Notes under the pieces: generated by a model
Seen by the model: only the letters and a program-made list of their open reading frames with translations
The model's database searches: none
What the model was told of the DNA's origin: nothing
DNA from: Neoconidiobolus thromboides FSU 785
Taxonomy: Eukaryota; Entomophthoromycota; Entomophthoromycetes; Entomophthorales; Neoconidiobolaceae
DNA: 54,610 nt
Assembly: GCA_025603075.1 (NCBI GenBank)
Contig: MU626396.1
Coordinates: 1 to 54,610 of the forward strand
Reading direction: 5' to 3'
In this document: positions 34,787-46,209 of the stretch, piece by piece
Layout of the letters: the number at the start of each line of letters is the position of its first letter
Position numbering within the stretch: the first letter of the stretch is position 1
Made by a program: the position numbers and the translations under genes

Positions 34787-35125
34787 TATATTATTTCTTT
34801 ACTTTTATTTAATTTGTATATTATTTAGCAAGTTTTTGTTTTTATTTTTATTGAATCTTGATGAAACGGTTGAATTGTTAAGTAAATATTACACAATAAG
34901 CTTAATTTACTCTTTAATTTTTTATTTATTTTTAATAATAAGTTGTAAATTGATATTTTATTATTAATAGCTATTTTTAATTAATCACATTAATTTTTAC
35001 TTATATTAGATCCAAAACTTTTTTATTTATCAAAAGAACATACTAAAGCTATGGTCAGTAATAATCCTATCTATTGGTTTTTATTTATTGTTTCCTTTAA
35101 AGCATTAGTTTTATATATTATTTAA
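34752..35125 (+). CDS. putative small two-exon membrane protein
   Basis: Exon 34752-34944 and exon 35010-35125 join in frame across a 65-nt intron with a good donor (GTAAAT) and acceptor (TTATATTAG), giving about 102 aa. After a basic start (MEKMMKPKKHPH) there are hydrophobic segments LFLYFYLICILFSKFLFLFL, YSLIFYLFLIIS and YWFLFIVSFKALVLYII, separated by LDETVELLSKYY and KLFYLSKEHTKAM. The first ~12 codons come from the MITE, so the true start could instead be an exon beginning after the TTTAG near 34829. The second exon looks protein-like. I do not recognise the family. Confidence 0.4.
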
Positions 35126-35331
35126 TTAAGCCTACTATTATTAATAGTAAACTTTGATAATATTTCTTTTCTTTTTTTTTGTTTTATTATAAATTCTATA
35201 AACTCTGGATTATTATAAATAGTTGTTAATATTAATATAAATGAATTACAATGTTTATATTGTGTGCTTTTCCCTGTTGTATTAAAATTTTTGAAAATTC
35301 TGCTTCGAAGTTTAGTTATAAAAGCTTGCAT
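35122..35331 (-). CDS. possible small basic protein, unrecognised
   Basis: A 69-codon frame with an ATG at 35329-35331. It starts MQAFITKLRSRIFKNF, which is basic and amphipathic like a mitochondrial presequence. It continues FILILTTIYNNPEFIEFII and ends with a lysine-rich tail. Its stop overlaps the stop of the plus-strand gene at 35123-35125 by a few bases. Chance open frames of this size occur in this AT-rich sequence, so the call is weak. Confidence 0.3.
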   Translation of the reverse strand: MQAFITKLRSRIFKNFNTTGKSTQYKHCNSFILILTTIYNNPEFIEFIIKQKKRKEILSKFTINNSRLN

Positions 35332-35526
35332 TTTATTTTTATTTTGATAAAAAATATAGTCAAGTAATTACATTTATATATTATATATAGCAAACATTCG
35401 GAAAAAATAATACAAAACGTATGATTGGAAAAATTATTTAAAAATAATACAATTAAAACAAGTTTAATTTTTTTGTTTGATTTTAAGCTTTCTAAATTTG
35501 AAAACTAAAATTTGATTAATTTTTAT

Positions 35527-36168
35527 CTAAATTCTGAAACTAATTTGGACATCCTCATTAGTTTCTACTTCTTTTTTGACCATTTGGATACTCTTTTTTA
35601 CACATGAACTTTCGCAATCTTTCATACTTTCAAATACAAGATACCCGTCACTGCATCTACTATGGTTTGCTTCAATACATTTACCTATAGCTGAGTCAAA
35701 ATGGAAAGAGTTTACCATCATAAAACACACGCTACGTTTGGTTTTAATAAAACATTTATCATCTAATTTTTCCAACTCAGGTGATAGGTTTTTGGGCTTT
35801 TTAACCTGATAAGCAACTCCCATCCTTTCCCTCTTTGATTTGATTTGAGTAGCTGGTTTGGCAGTGTTTTTAACGCATATGGCTTCACACTCTTGCATAG
35901 TACTAAAAGCTAAGCATCCATCACTACAGCCACGATGAAAGCCTTTAATATATTTACTTGTAGCTTGGTCAAAGTGATAAGATGGGTCAGCAGCACGACA
36001 TTGACCAGGCTGGGTTTCGACAAAGCATCTCTTATCTAAGTTTTCATACTGAGGATTGCTGGTAGCTTTGATTGCTTTACATCCGCTTTGTTGGAAATTA
36101 GGTAAAGTTTTAGAACTACTTATAGTCAATAAGGCAAGTAAAGTAAAAGTTCTAAGTACAATTCTTAT
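35527..36168 (-). pseudogene. two-domain Kunitz (BPTI) secreted protein lacking an ATG
   Basis: The minus-strand frame encodes a signal-peptide-like segment (RIVLRTFTLLALLTISSS) and two Kunitz domains. Domain 2 has all six cysteines with exact BPTI spacing: C-x8-C-x15-C-x7-C-x12-C-x3-C. Domain 1 has the same spacing, but the third cysteine is tyrosine (TAT), and an extra cysteine appears four residues after the fourth. By analogy with BPTI the P1 residue is Arg in domain 1 and Phe in domain 2, suggesting trypsin-like and chymotrypsin-like targets. No in-frame ATG exists; the expected start position (36166-36168) is ATA, 35 nt after a TATA-like motif. It may be a recent pseudogene, or it may use an unseen first exon or a non-ATG start. 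Kunitz assignment is firm; functionality is not. Confidence 0.7.
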
Positions 36169-36202
36169 GTTCAGTTTTTTAAATTTATAAAATCGATGTT
36201 TG

Positions 36203-36209
36203 CTTATAC
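36203..36209 (-). promoter_or_regulatory. TATA-like motif of the Kunitz gene
   Basis: GTATAAG on the minus strand, 35 nt upstream of the ATA where a start codon is expected; similar spacing to the other secreted-protein genes. Confidence 0.35.
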
Positions 36210-36535
36210 TACTGTATTCTAATTGTTTTTCTAAACACTGTACATTTATCTCACCTGCTTATACACTTTTTTTAATCCTCATATTAGTCAATTTTGATTA
36301 TTGTTTGACTTATTAGATGTTATTTAAATATTGGATCAAGTAATATAGATACGTTATCTTCTACTAAGAACTATCATCATTAACAGCTCCAATCTATACT
36401 TTATTTATAATTTAATATAAAGCGTTATAGAATTCTGAATAAAATTTAAAGTAAAAAACAATAGCTTGAACACAGCATTTTTATGCTTTACCCTCCTTTA
36501 TTTAAGTTTATTTTAATATTGTTATTTTTAGCATA
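36210..36535. other. intergenic, nothing recognised
   Basis: Upstream flank of the Kunitz gene; no other feature. Confidence 0.5.
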
Positions 36536-36636
36536 TAGGGATGTATTTCTTTGTTCAAGGGTCTTAGTAACAATCTTTCCACTCAAATGGCGCTTAAAAA
36601 ATGGAAAAAGTGATGAAATCAAAAAACACATTTCTA
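36536..36636 (+). mobile_element. MITE copy 9 (forward)
   Basis: 101-bp copy, left end TAGGGATGT after TA, right end eroded (CATTTCTA). Confidence 0.8.
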
Positions 36637-37059
36637 TTTGCTGACTGGAAATTAATTGGGATTCTAAAAATTAAACCCGTTTTAAATCTTTGAGATAAAG
36701 TAAATACAATATTTAGGCCCAAGGGTTACAAGAACTCGAGCAAAAAAAGTAAATAGAATTTATTTGCAAGATTACTTGAAATGTTATCATAACTTACAAG
36801 TTATAAGATCATAACAGTATAATATAACACTTATCTAAAAACAACATAAAGTACACTGTAAATAGATTTTATCATAGGAGTTTTATATTAAAAGCATATG
36901 AACTAGAATTATGTAATAAGTAAATAGCTTATTAAATATTAATATCCAATTTGGAAATGTCAGTTTTATTATGGTTTAAAGAGGTTATTAAATAATCAAG
37001 CTTATAGAAGTTTAATTATCTGATCTTAATAAATACAATGGTTACAATATAAAACGACA
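36637..37059. other. intergenic between two MITE copies
   Basis: AT-rich, no coding signal. The flanking element copies are in opposite orientation. Confidence 0.5.
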
Positions 37060-37160
37060 TGGAGATATATTTCCTGATTTCATCACTTTTTCTATTTTTT
37101 AAGCGCCATTTGAGTGGAAAGATTGTTACTAAGATCCTTGAACAAAAAAATATACCCCTA
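37060..37160 (-). mobile_element. MITE copy 10 (reverse)
   Basis: 101-bp copy with ends TGGAGATAT and ATACCCCTA; the interior is well preserved (AAGCGCCATTTGAGTGGAAA). It lies 160 bp upstream of the small membrane-protein gene. Confidence 0.82.
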
Positions 37161-37319
37161 TTTAAAATAATTTTGTACCATGCCCAGCTTGAAAAATGAG
37201 TATGAAATTCTGTGGAATCATTGCTTTATTTTTTATTTACACTCTGATGCATGTATAAATTTGTCTCACTAGCAATCAAAAAAATTGATTAGCACTTATA
37301 AAAATAGCCTACAATCTTA

Positions 37320-37640
37320 ATGAAAAAATGGATCCTCATCCAAAAAGAACATTACTGGTTGACGCAATCACTTGAAATCCAACATAGAGTTCCAACCCTT
37401 AGCTTTTTTACAATTTTACTCTTTTTTATTGAAATCAGCTTCATGGATGAAAAAGAAAATTATTGGGATTTATATTTGGCTTTTTTCTTATTAGGGGTAT
37501 TGGCCTTGACTTCGCTAATTTGGTGCTTTTGTTGTGGTACTTGTATAGGTAATGAAATGATGACATATTTTGGATTGAAAAAGAAAAAGGCAAAGAAAAG
37601 AGAGTATATCCAGTTGGAAAATGTTGAGGTTGAGGATTAG
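37320..37640 (+). CDS. small two-helix membrane protein, unrecognised
   Basis: A single frame of 106 codons from ATG. Two hydrophobic helices are visible: about 26-42 (TLSFFTILLFFIEISFM) and 51-75 (LYLAFFLLGVLALTSLIWCFC). Cysteines cluster just after the second helix (CFCCGTC). The C-terminal tail is basic, then acidic (KKKKAKKREYIQLENVEVED), typical of a cytosolic tail. A TATAAAA motif lies only about 20 nt before the ATG, which is close for a TATA box. No family is recognised. Coding status is plausible from the ordered hydrophobicity and charge pattern but unproven. Confidence 0.5.
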   Translation: MKKWILIQKEHYWLTQSLEIQHRVPTLSFFTILLFFIEISFMDEKENYWDLYLAFFLLGVLALTSLIWCFCCGTCIGNEMMTYFGLKKKKAKKREYIQLENVEVED

Positions 37641-38000
37641 AGTGTTAAGTGGATTTAACGAACTATCGTAGGTTCTGTTAGCTTAGTTTGTTTATTCCTA
37701 AAGGTCAAGATTTTGAATAGGAAGCTTACTTGCTATCAATTAAATGATGATCTAGTTTTTAAACGCATCCAATGGAATGATGTTGATTTTGAAGTTTGCC
37801 TTGCTTGTTCCCCAAAATTATACTTTAAAATCAGGAGTTTACTGTGGTTATCCCAGTTTTTTTAATGGTTGGTAATATTGCGTTTAAATAAAAATAATTT
37901 GTTATAATATGGATTTAGAAAGTAATACTTTGTTTAGCTCCGTTATATATTAATGCAAATTAAGAGAAGAAAAATTCGGCTAATGATTTTGTTTCTTTAT

Positions 38001-39085
38001 TTATACTAGTTCACTTGGATTAGGTAAAAGTTTTTTTCCTTCGCTAGTAATAGTAATAACATCTCCAAAGTACTCTTCGTCATCAGTTAGTTTATAAATA
38101 GTATTGGGAACTTGATCAATATCAACTAAGCCATCAAAAAAAGCTCATGCTTTATGCGATTAATGATACCAGTATCTACATTTAAAATAATTATTGAATT
38201 AATAAGGCTGCCGTCAGAATAATGAGGGCAATAATTTATCAGAGAAAGAAGGAGTCACTCCATTAACGCGTATCCCTTTTTGATTGAGATAACCTAAAGT
38301 TTGAGTTAAATATAAAACTTAATGGATTTTTAATATTAAGATCTTTAATAAATAAAAGTCGGTCCAATTGTTACCTTATCCCTTTTTTAATAGTTAAATA
38401 AACAGATCATACATATAATGGACTAATGGTGGAATAAGATGATAACTCAATAATTGACAAATCATATTTGACTGCTGGATTCTTTAATATTTGCTCACTA
38501 AAATGTTGAATGGATAAAGAGTTGTCTTTTAACACGAGAGTTAAATTGATATTCATTATAGTATCAATGTTTTCTTTTAAAGTAAAATGGGGATTAGTTT
38601 TTAATATGCTTAAAAGATAAATTTAACTACCAATAGTGCTCTCGAAGTTCCTTTTTCTATCTATAACGGTATTGTTGACCACAACCTTTAATAGTGTTTT
38701 AGTTTGCTTAATTAATATAAATTAGCTACCTAAGCCCCTCCAAAGTGATTTATTGCTTAAATAAATAATTTTTTTAAACCCTGATCTTTAATCATATCAC
38801 ACTCACAGAATACTATTCTTTTTTCATCCCTTTAATAACAATAGTTAATATCAATAACATCAATATTAAAAATAATTATATTTACTTGTTAATTTATTGT
38901 CCTAACTTAACACCATTTTTTTTAGCAATATCACTAATAATAGCACTGAAACTGTATTTTTACATTAATAACGTGAATCATGTATATTACATTATCATAA
39001 ACTAATTATTAACCAATAATAGAGTTAATGCTTTTCCAAATCTATTAACTCCACTGGCTACAATTGCACACTTAAAAGTCGTTAT
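38001..39085 (-). pseudogene. decayed short-chain dehydrogenase (tandem copy)
   Basis: Pieces of all exons of the intact neighbour (39704-40777) are found in order on the minus strand. They are: CAIVASGVNRFGKALTLLL (the glycine-rich motif has lost its glycines); VFCECDMIKDQ, then HFGGA* at the third exon end; VVNNTVID; IMNINLTLVLKD; ISPLYV*SVYLTIKKG; LYLTQTLGYLNQKGIRVNG; and EEYFGDVITIT, then the stop 38001-38003. The start position reads ATA. At least three internal stops and one frameshift are present. It is a tandem duplicate of the SDR gene 600 bp to its right, now dead. Confidence 0.85.
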
Positions 39086-39703
39086 TATATATTGGAATAT
39101 TATCTATTTGTATTTTTTTATAAAAATTAGTTGTTGTACTTCACTTATTCCTTATTATTCTTTTGTACAAAATTATAGAGTATACTTGTTCTAGGTTAAT
39201 AATGCTTTAATTTTCAATTAATATTGTTAAATGATAAAATAAAAAATAAAAGGGACATATCAACATTAAACTTGTTTAATTAAAGAATTGATTAGTATAA
39301 ACAAGTTTCTCTTTATTATTCCCAAAAGTTGTAAACCGCAACTACTAACTTTTTAGAATAATATTAAAGTGAATATAGTTAATGACAAAGAAAATATATG
39401 TTTATTAATTACTTACTAAACAGATGTAATTTATTCAAAAATCTTTGAAAGACGTAAAAGGTTAAGAATCAAACAGGAAAGCATAGAACTAATAGTAAAA
39501 GACCAAATTCATGAAGAAATATTAAATTATTGTCCAATATCTAAACCTTTAGTAATGTAGGTTTAGAACATTAATAACCAACACTAATTATCAATAATTT
39601 TATTCAACTTTTTATTTAAAATTTTAACTATTTTATAAGCTGCTTAAAGTTATCTGAGTACTTACTTTTTTATAATCTTTATTTTATAACTTTTTAGATA
39701 AAC
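39086..39703. other. spacer between tandem SDR copies
   Basis: It holds a 47-codon open frame at 39420-39560 on the plus strand (SKIFERRKRLRIKQESIEL) that has no start or clear splice context. Otherwise nothing is recognised. Confidence 0.4.
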
Positions 39704-40777
39704 CTAGTTTAAAAAAATAGCCTGTAAATTATCTTTTGGAAGTAAAGATTCTGAATTTGGTGTTAGTGCAATCACATCGCCATAATATTCTTTGTTTTCA
39801 ATCAATTTATAAATTGTGTCAACTACTTTATCAATTGGAACAAACCCACCTAATAAACCAATCTTTTGTTTAAAACTTTCTTTTTCTAAATGCTCTTCAA
39901 TAATTTTGGTTGCTATTGATACTAGATTAGACAATATAATAAATTATTGTAAAATATTTACGAGAAAAAGAAGGTGCAACTGCATTTACTCGAATACCTT
40001 GTTCATTAAGATAGCCCATAAGTTTGGTTACATATATAACCTATATATTTAAATTAGGTATTATTTTATAAATGAAGTGCAATGATTACCCCTCCTTTTG
40101 TAATAGAATAGATTGGGAGGATTGAAGTAGGTCTTAAACCAGCAAAAGAGGCTACATTAATTATACAAAAATCTTGTTTTGGTTGTGGATTCTGACTCTT
40201 TTGTTGCTCGAAGTGTTGGATAGCAAGTGAAGTTCCTTTTAACACTGAACGTAAATTAATGTCTAATATTGGATCAATAGTAGCTAAATAAATCAATTAG
40301 ATTATTGCTTAAAAAAGAAAAAAGAGAAAAGAAAAGTACATGTAGATGTTGTAAATGTTTCCGATGGCCCAATACCAGCATTATTGACTATAATCTATTT
40401 TATGAGCTAACAATCAAATAAAAAATATTTATTACCTGTGCTCCACCAAAATGGACGTTTGCTTGTTCGAACAAATAAATCAAATCTTCTTCTTTTGTTA
40501 CATCACATTCACAAAATACTATTTTTTTATCTTCTCTATTTTAATAAGTTAATGAATTTTTATAAATTTTATAGTTACTTATTGACTTCAGTCTCCAATT
40601 CTTTTCCTCCTTTTATATCTACATCACCGACTATTACTTTAATACTTTGGAAATATTAATATAAATTTCTTTTATACATATTAAAGCTTACCCTTTATTT
40701 GCAAGAAATAGCGTTAATGCTTTTCCAAATCCGCTTGACCCTCCGGTAATAATAGCACAATTTTTTCCAATAGTCAT
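39704..40777 (-). CDS. short-chain dehydrogenase/reductase (SDR)
   Basis: Seven exons on the minus strand: 40692-40777, 40579-40644, 40436-40535, 40340-40394, 40090-40283, 39962-40040, 39704-39921; introns of 40-56 nt; 265 aa. It has the complete classical SDR core: TGGSSGFGKA binds the NAD(P) cofactor, NNAGIG is the structural Asn motif, INVASFAG carries the catalytic Ser, and YSITK is the Tyr-x-x-x-Lys pair. The downstream GIRVNAVAP is also typical. Substrate unknown; the closest general type is a 15-hydroxyprostaglandin-dehydrogenase-like oxidoreductase. The exon structure, including phases, is the same as in the paralogue at 47913-49004 and, as far as readable, the pseudogene at 38001-39085. 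Confidence 0.9.
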
Positions 40778-41842
40778 AACTGTTTTAAAGAAAATGATTA
40801 AATATTTCCCTTATTTTTTATTTTATACTTTTTTTATCAGCATGTTGTAATTCCTTGGAAGAGTGGCACAGGCATAAATAAGTAAAATTTAACTTTAAAC
40901 TATTTCTTCATTAATTCTGTTCTAGATAGTAAAAGCGGGATAAATTATTTAAAGTGGTATAATATAGCATTTTAATAAATACTAAGATAAGTGATTTTCA
41001 TATTTATAAAACTCATTATCTTAAAGTTATATTTCTTTGATCAAGATACCAAAGAAAGATTATATTATTAAACCCTATAATTTATGTATTCTAATATTTC
41101 GATCTTATAGCCTTTTAAACGTATGTTTGTTATCCTTAATAACACCAATTTACATTTATATTACTTAAATGTTTTATTAAAGTTTTGGTTAACCTACGAA
41201 TTAAGATCAAGTGAATCATATTTTATGTTGTTAAATGAAACTACCCCTTGGGCTTTATTTGAAAAATAAATCCAATACGAAACAAATGATCATAAGGAAG
41301 TAAAAATATCATTTCCAACTTATAACCCCTCTATGCTTATTGAATCTACTAAAATATTATTTATTTATTAGTGCGTCAGGTTTGTAATGTTTATCTAATA
41401 TTTTATATAACTGTACCGCTTACCAGCTTAAATTATCAATATATTTAGATTGTATTTCCTTAACAACAGGTTTGTTTCCAGGTATGAAGATCAAAGATTC
41501 CTTCGAACCTCCCTTCTCCGTCTTATGTCACTTTCTCTATATTGAACTGTCTTTATAAAGGCCTTATTTTCTATAAGCATCTCTGAATCATATATAAAAG
41601 TTATACAGCTCTAAAGTTTGATCCTCCTAAAGAGGACTTTTTTCTTTCAACTCTATATCTTTTGTATTATATAGGATTTTTTTTGAGGAGTAGAGATGAA
41701 ATGATTCCTGTTTCGTCATTATCTAAAGATAATCAACTGTTGGACATAGTTGCTATTTTACTAAGTAGGATCCACCAATGATCTTCCCCTTTGAGTTCAT
41801 TGACTTTTGTATTTAAGCTTCTATACTGATTAATAAAACATC
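40778..41842. other. intergenic, nothing recognised
   Basis: Upstream region of the SDR gene and further AT-rich sequence. No gene is seen; 41470-41700 is slightly less AT-rich without an open frame. Confidence 0.5.
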
Positions 41843-41939
41843 TAGGTAAGTATTTTTTGTTTAAGAATTTTACTAGCAACCTTTCCACTCAATAGCGCTT
41901 AAAAAATGGAAAAGTAATGAAATCGAAAAAATATCCCCA
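41843..41939 (+). mobile_element. MITE copy 11 (forward)
   Basis: 97-bp copy with eroded left end (TAGGTAAGT) and intact right end ATATCCCCA. Confidence 0.8.
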
Positions 41940-43220
41940 TCTGGGTTTCGGCTTTCCGAGAAAAAAATTAGATACTTCCTTCCAAGTATATACCTAAATA
42001 GTAAAAGTAGCAAAAAATATGGGAAATGAAAATTATAATAATACAAATATCAATTAACGATTAATTATATTAATGGTCGATTACTTCAATAATCTAATAA
42101 ATTAGAATTCAAATTAATTTTTTAAAATAGTAATATCATGGAACTGATTTAATAAAAAGGAATCAAAACCCAGTTTTGAATATTAATTTCATGTGATTAA
42201 CATATGGTCTATTATAATTATCATCTATAGATATCGTTTCGAATTAGGTTTATCTTCGCCTTACATTTTAGTAAAGAAAGGTTGCTTCATCTTTAATAAA
42301 ATCGTTTTTTTAATCATTTTGAACTAAATAATTTAAACACTAAAAAAATCATTACAAATTAAATTTACTCATAATAGTAAATCTTAGATAGCTCATAATT
42401 CTAAAACGATTTTTATTTTTATTTTCATTCTTTATCAAGTTTTCTTTCATTGATATTATTTTTACTTTGAGCTATATATAATAAAATCATACCTGTATGT
42501 TAGTTATAAAGATTTTGTATATTAATTTATTTCCGGCTTTTCCGGTTTATAATTCATGTTAATTCAAATATTTTGAAAATCTTATTTTTAAAATGAATTT
42601 CATCCAACCAAAATAATGGTAATAAAAAACGTGTTCTTATACAAAATTCAGTTCCATTTCAAGTCTTCAAAATTAAGTAGATTACTTAGAAGCACATAAA
42701 GACCGATTGATTTGATATTCATACTGTAGAGTATACATCCTAGTAATTTTTTAGTTAAGATCTATTCAATTGATAACACTTTTTTACATTGATCTTATAC
42801 CTTAAAATATATTGTTTGTTCATTTAATTAACTATAGAGAATATTATTATGAGAAACCTCGTCTTTTATTCTTTTATAAAAGTATTTGATATGTAAATGA
42901 TTCAAATTAAGATTATCCTTGTAAAATATGTACAATGACCTAGTTCCTAATTTATATAATTCAGGCTATAAGTTAAAAAATCAAACTTAAAAGAATTGTT
43001 ATTCAAGAATAGATTATTAAAATAGATAATAAGGCCACATTTGGGTATCAAAAAAGCTTAGGATACGCAAGGTTAAAAAATCGATCTTTAATAATAACCA
43101 ACAATTGTAGAGCAAAGGGGATTAAGTCAAGGAATTATATTGGCTGGAATAATAAATAAATGAATAAACTTATTTATTGAATTTTAACTTTTCAACAATC
43201 GAAGCTTTTTCTTTACTTGA
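41940..43220. other. intergenic upstream of the GPCR gene
   Basis: No coding signal or repeat. No clear TATA box immediately before the GPCR ATG. Confidence 0.5.
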
Positions 43221-44216
43221 ATGATGACTTTAGAGTGGGACTCAACTAGATCTTTTGCTTATGAAATTATTTTGTTTGTATTTTGCTTTTTTACTATCAT
43301 TTTAAATGGTTTGGTATTATGGGTTACAGCCACAAGAAGCAAAAGGGATAGAGCTATAGATAGTCAGCTTATAAATTTAATTGCTACCTTTGATACTTTT
43401 GTAGCTATTATCTTAGGTGGTTCGCAAATATATAGATGGAGCAGTCATCAAGCTCATGATAATTTAGAGAATGGAATATGGTGTACTTTAAGCGCTGTTT
43501 TACTTAATGCTACAAGTTTCATTGCTTTAGGTTTGACAGCCCAGCTTTCTATCATTCGTTACTTAGCTATTGTTAAAGGATACGCTATAAAAAATTACAA
43601 GTCAACAGTAGCCTCAATATCTGTCATTGTGTTTTTTGTAGTTCTTTTTATAGCTACTAGGGCTATAGGTGTATCAAGACTTATGCCTTCAACCCTCTAC
43701 TGTATCCCTACCACTGAGCCGAGAGCAACTGTTGGTCATACTATCTATACACTTGTAATTTTTCTAATAATTGCACCTGTTATCCTCAGTATACCTGTTT
43801 TCTATGGTCTAGTATCGCTCCATTATTACAATTTAAGTGTTAAAATGAGAATGGAAACGGACGGTTTGAGGAAGATAGCATATTTCCCACATTCTCGTCA
43901 CATCTATTATCTTTTTGCGTTTACTTTTGTTTATCTACTTTCTTTAATGCCACAACTTATTTTACTTATAGTTGAAGCAGCTTCCGATTTTAAAAGAGAT
44001 TATATTATGGATTGTGTAACTCTATTTTTAATCTTTAGTGGCTCTCTAATTAACCCTCTATTCGTCTTAACTTTGCACCCAGAATCGCGTTCAAAGTTGG
44101 TATCTTTATTTAAAAGAGATTCAATGAAAGAACGCCCTGTTGATATTGATGTTGATAGATATAGGATGCACTCTGGTAGTCAATTGGTTAATGAATCTCA
44201 TTTTTCCACAAATTAA
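43221..44216 (+). CDS. rhodopsin-type G-protein-coupled receptor
   Basis: A single exon of 331 aa with seven hydrophobic helices, at about 12-37, 48-70, 87-112, 127-147, 173-197, 226-251 and 262-285. Class A landmarks are present or degenerate: N29 in helix 1 (TIILNGLVL), D58 in helix 2, Cys88 at the start of helix 3 with a partner Cys161 in loop 2, IRY (112-114) at the DRY position, Pro244 in helix 6 and NPLFV (278-282) at the NPxxY position. The cytoplasmic tail has about 45 residues with serines. Rhodopsin-like receptors are rare in most fungi but known to be expanded in Conidiobolus; that link is from general knowledge. The ligand is unknown. ATG choice: two adjacent Met codons; the first is taken. 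Confidence 0.88.
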   Translation: MMTLEWDSTRSFAYEIILFVFCFFTIILNGLVLWVTATRSKRDRAIDSQLINLIATFDTFVAIILGGSQIYRWSSHQAHDNLENGIWCTLSAVLLNATSFIALGLTAQLSIIRYLAIVKGYAIKNYKSTVASISVIVFFVVLFIATRAIGVSRLMPSTLYCIPTTEPRATVGHTIYTLVIFLIIAPVILSIPVFYGLVSLHYYNLSVKMRMETDGLRKIAYFPHSRHIYYLFAFTFVYLLSLMPQLILLIVEAASDFKRDYIMDCVTLFLIFSGSLINPLFVLTLHPESRSKLVSLFKRDSMKERPVDIDVDRYRMHSGSQLVNESHFSTN

Positions 44217-46209
44217 AGTTTATATTTATATTTACATTTTATTTACATTTTTTGTTTGTATTCACAGTTTTGATAATATATCTGATACCAAACTACTGTA
44301 TTTTAAGATTAAAATTAGACTTTTAGTAAAAAACAAACTACTCAAACTATACAAAATAAGGAAGTTTAATCTGTCGCCTTTATTTTTGTAAAATTTTTTC
44401 CGAAAATTATTTATTGTTACTATTCTGAATACAAGATTCTATCATCATAAACTAGATTATTTATTGGAAAACGATAAAGATTCATATTGCTTAATGTTTA
44501 AAATACAATTAATATTTGGTTCTTTATTTTGCATGTTTTTATTATAATTTAAAAAACAATTAATCTCTATTCAGTATCTAATATAAGATTTTCAATAAGA
44601 CTTATGAGTACTCTTGATATGGATAGCACTTGCAAAAGATAGGTTGAATTAGCTTGATTCGGTTTAGTTTTTAATATTTTGGTCATAAAATTAATTATAC
44701 AAAACGTTTTGGCGATAAAGAGATGATATTTTATAGTCACAAGCTAAGGATATATCGTATTAAAAAGATCTTGGGTAATACCATTACAGCTATATTTTCT
44801 CTTTGTAATCCAAACTACTTAGTTCAGTAAGCAGATGTATCGAATTTCAATATTCTAAGCTTTTAAAATTTACATAACTTTAATTCTTACAAGTCAGTTG
44901 AAATTACTATAGCCCTACGTGTTATACCTATAATCTGTTATAAAACAAATAGTATAAATAAAAATCTTATTCCAAAGCTATTATTTTCAAGCAACTACTC
45001 AGTTTTAATATTAAAGCTCTGATTGTAGCAACGTTAACGTTTGAAACAATAGAAAAATCTACTTAGCTAATCACATCCTTACATTTTAAACAGGTTTTAG
45101 ATAAAAAAATATATGGCCGCTTTCAAACATGAATCCGAATTAATATGTAGCCAAAAAATAACAACCCCGGTTATTCATTTATGGCAGTAATTTATCCTTG
45201 ATTTTCATTAAAGTTGGTTTTCATCAGTTTTTAGAACAATTTAAAAAAGTTTGGGTTAAATTTCTATAATCCCTATAATGAAGCTATACTACTCTTTTAC
45301 TATAAAAATAGTAAAATGATAGAATACATTATTGACATTGGTTTTCAAAAGAGCAATGTTTAGATAAGAAAATAATTTAAAACTGCCCTTTTTTAATATT
45401 TTGTTGAATTACTCATAGGGAGATAGAATAAAACTGATTTTATAAAATTAAAGTAGTAGTCAAGTAATAGCTATAAACAACCAATAAACATAATAAAGTA
45501 TCTTATTCTGATAGTAGTATTTTAAATAGTTATTTAAACCACTTAATAACTAAAATTAGCTTACATAATATAGTATTGCGTTAACATTATTGTGTAATGT
45601 GGAGCGTTGTATATTAACATATATACCTCAAGTATAAAATATGGGCCCTACAATGATTTAATAATACGGCAAAGCTCTATATCATATTTTTAAGCTCCCA
45701 ACCATTTAACACAAATGCAATGGTTATTGTTTTTTAGTTCAAATTTTACATGGGTGTAAAACATTACATCAAAATATAAAAAAATATTGTAAAAAGCAAA
45801 AATATTAAAATTTATTTGATAAAAATAAAAAATATGAGCAAATTCATTCCAATGAATTATAGATTGGTTTAACAGCTTGCATAATGTATTATGCTATTTT
45901 TAACCCTTTCAGCCGCTTCATCTCTATCCTGAATTATTTAGTGACAATTTTTACAGTATATGGATTGTTGATTTTGTTAGTCATTGGGGTGTTGTTCAGA
46001 ATTTAGCAAAGTTTTACTTTATAATGAACAGCTAAATAATTTATAAAAGAAATGAAGTGTTATAAATAATTCCTCTATTCAATCAAATTTAAATAGATTA
46101 GCTAGACCCTAAATGCCTAAAAACTATGGTATTGATAGGAGTAATATAATATAAAAGTTGACATGATAACAGTAAAAAATAAAAAACATCTTACGAAGAA
46201 ATATTGAAA
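44217..46209. other. 2-kb intergenic stretch, nothing recognised
   Basis: AT-rich, all frames closed apart from short chance ORFs. No tRNA and no element copy. Confidence 0.5.

Noticed and set aside
39420-39560. 47-codon plus-strand frame with charged composition
   Set aside because: It has no ATG, and no flanking exon could be joined convincingly. It is mentioned only in the spacer entry.
44140-44391. 83-codon ORF overlapping the GPCR 3' end
   Set aside because: It overlaps the receptor tail in another frame and then runs into AT-rich sequence; a shadow.
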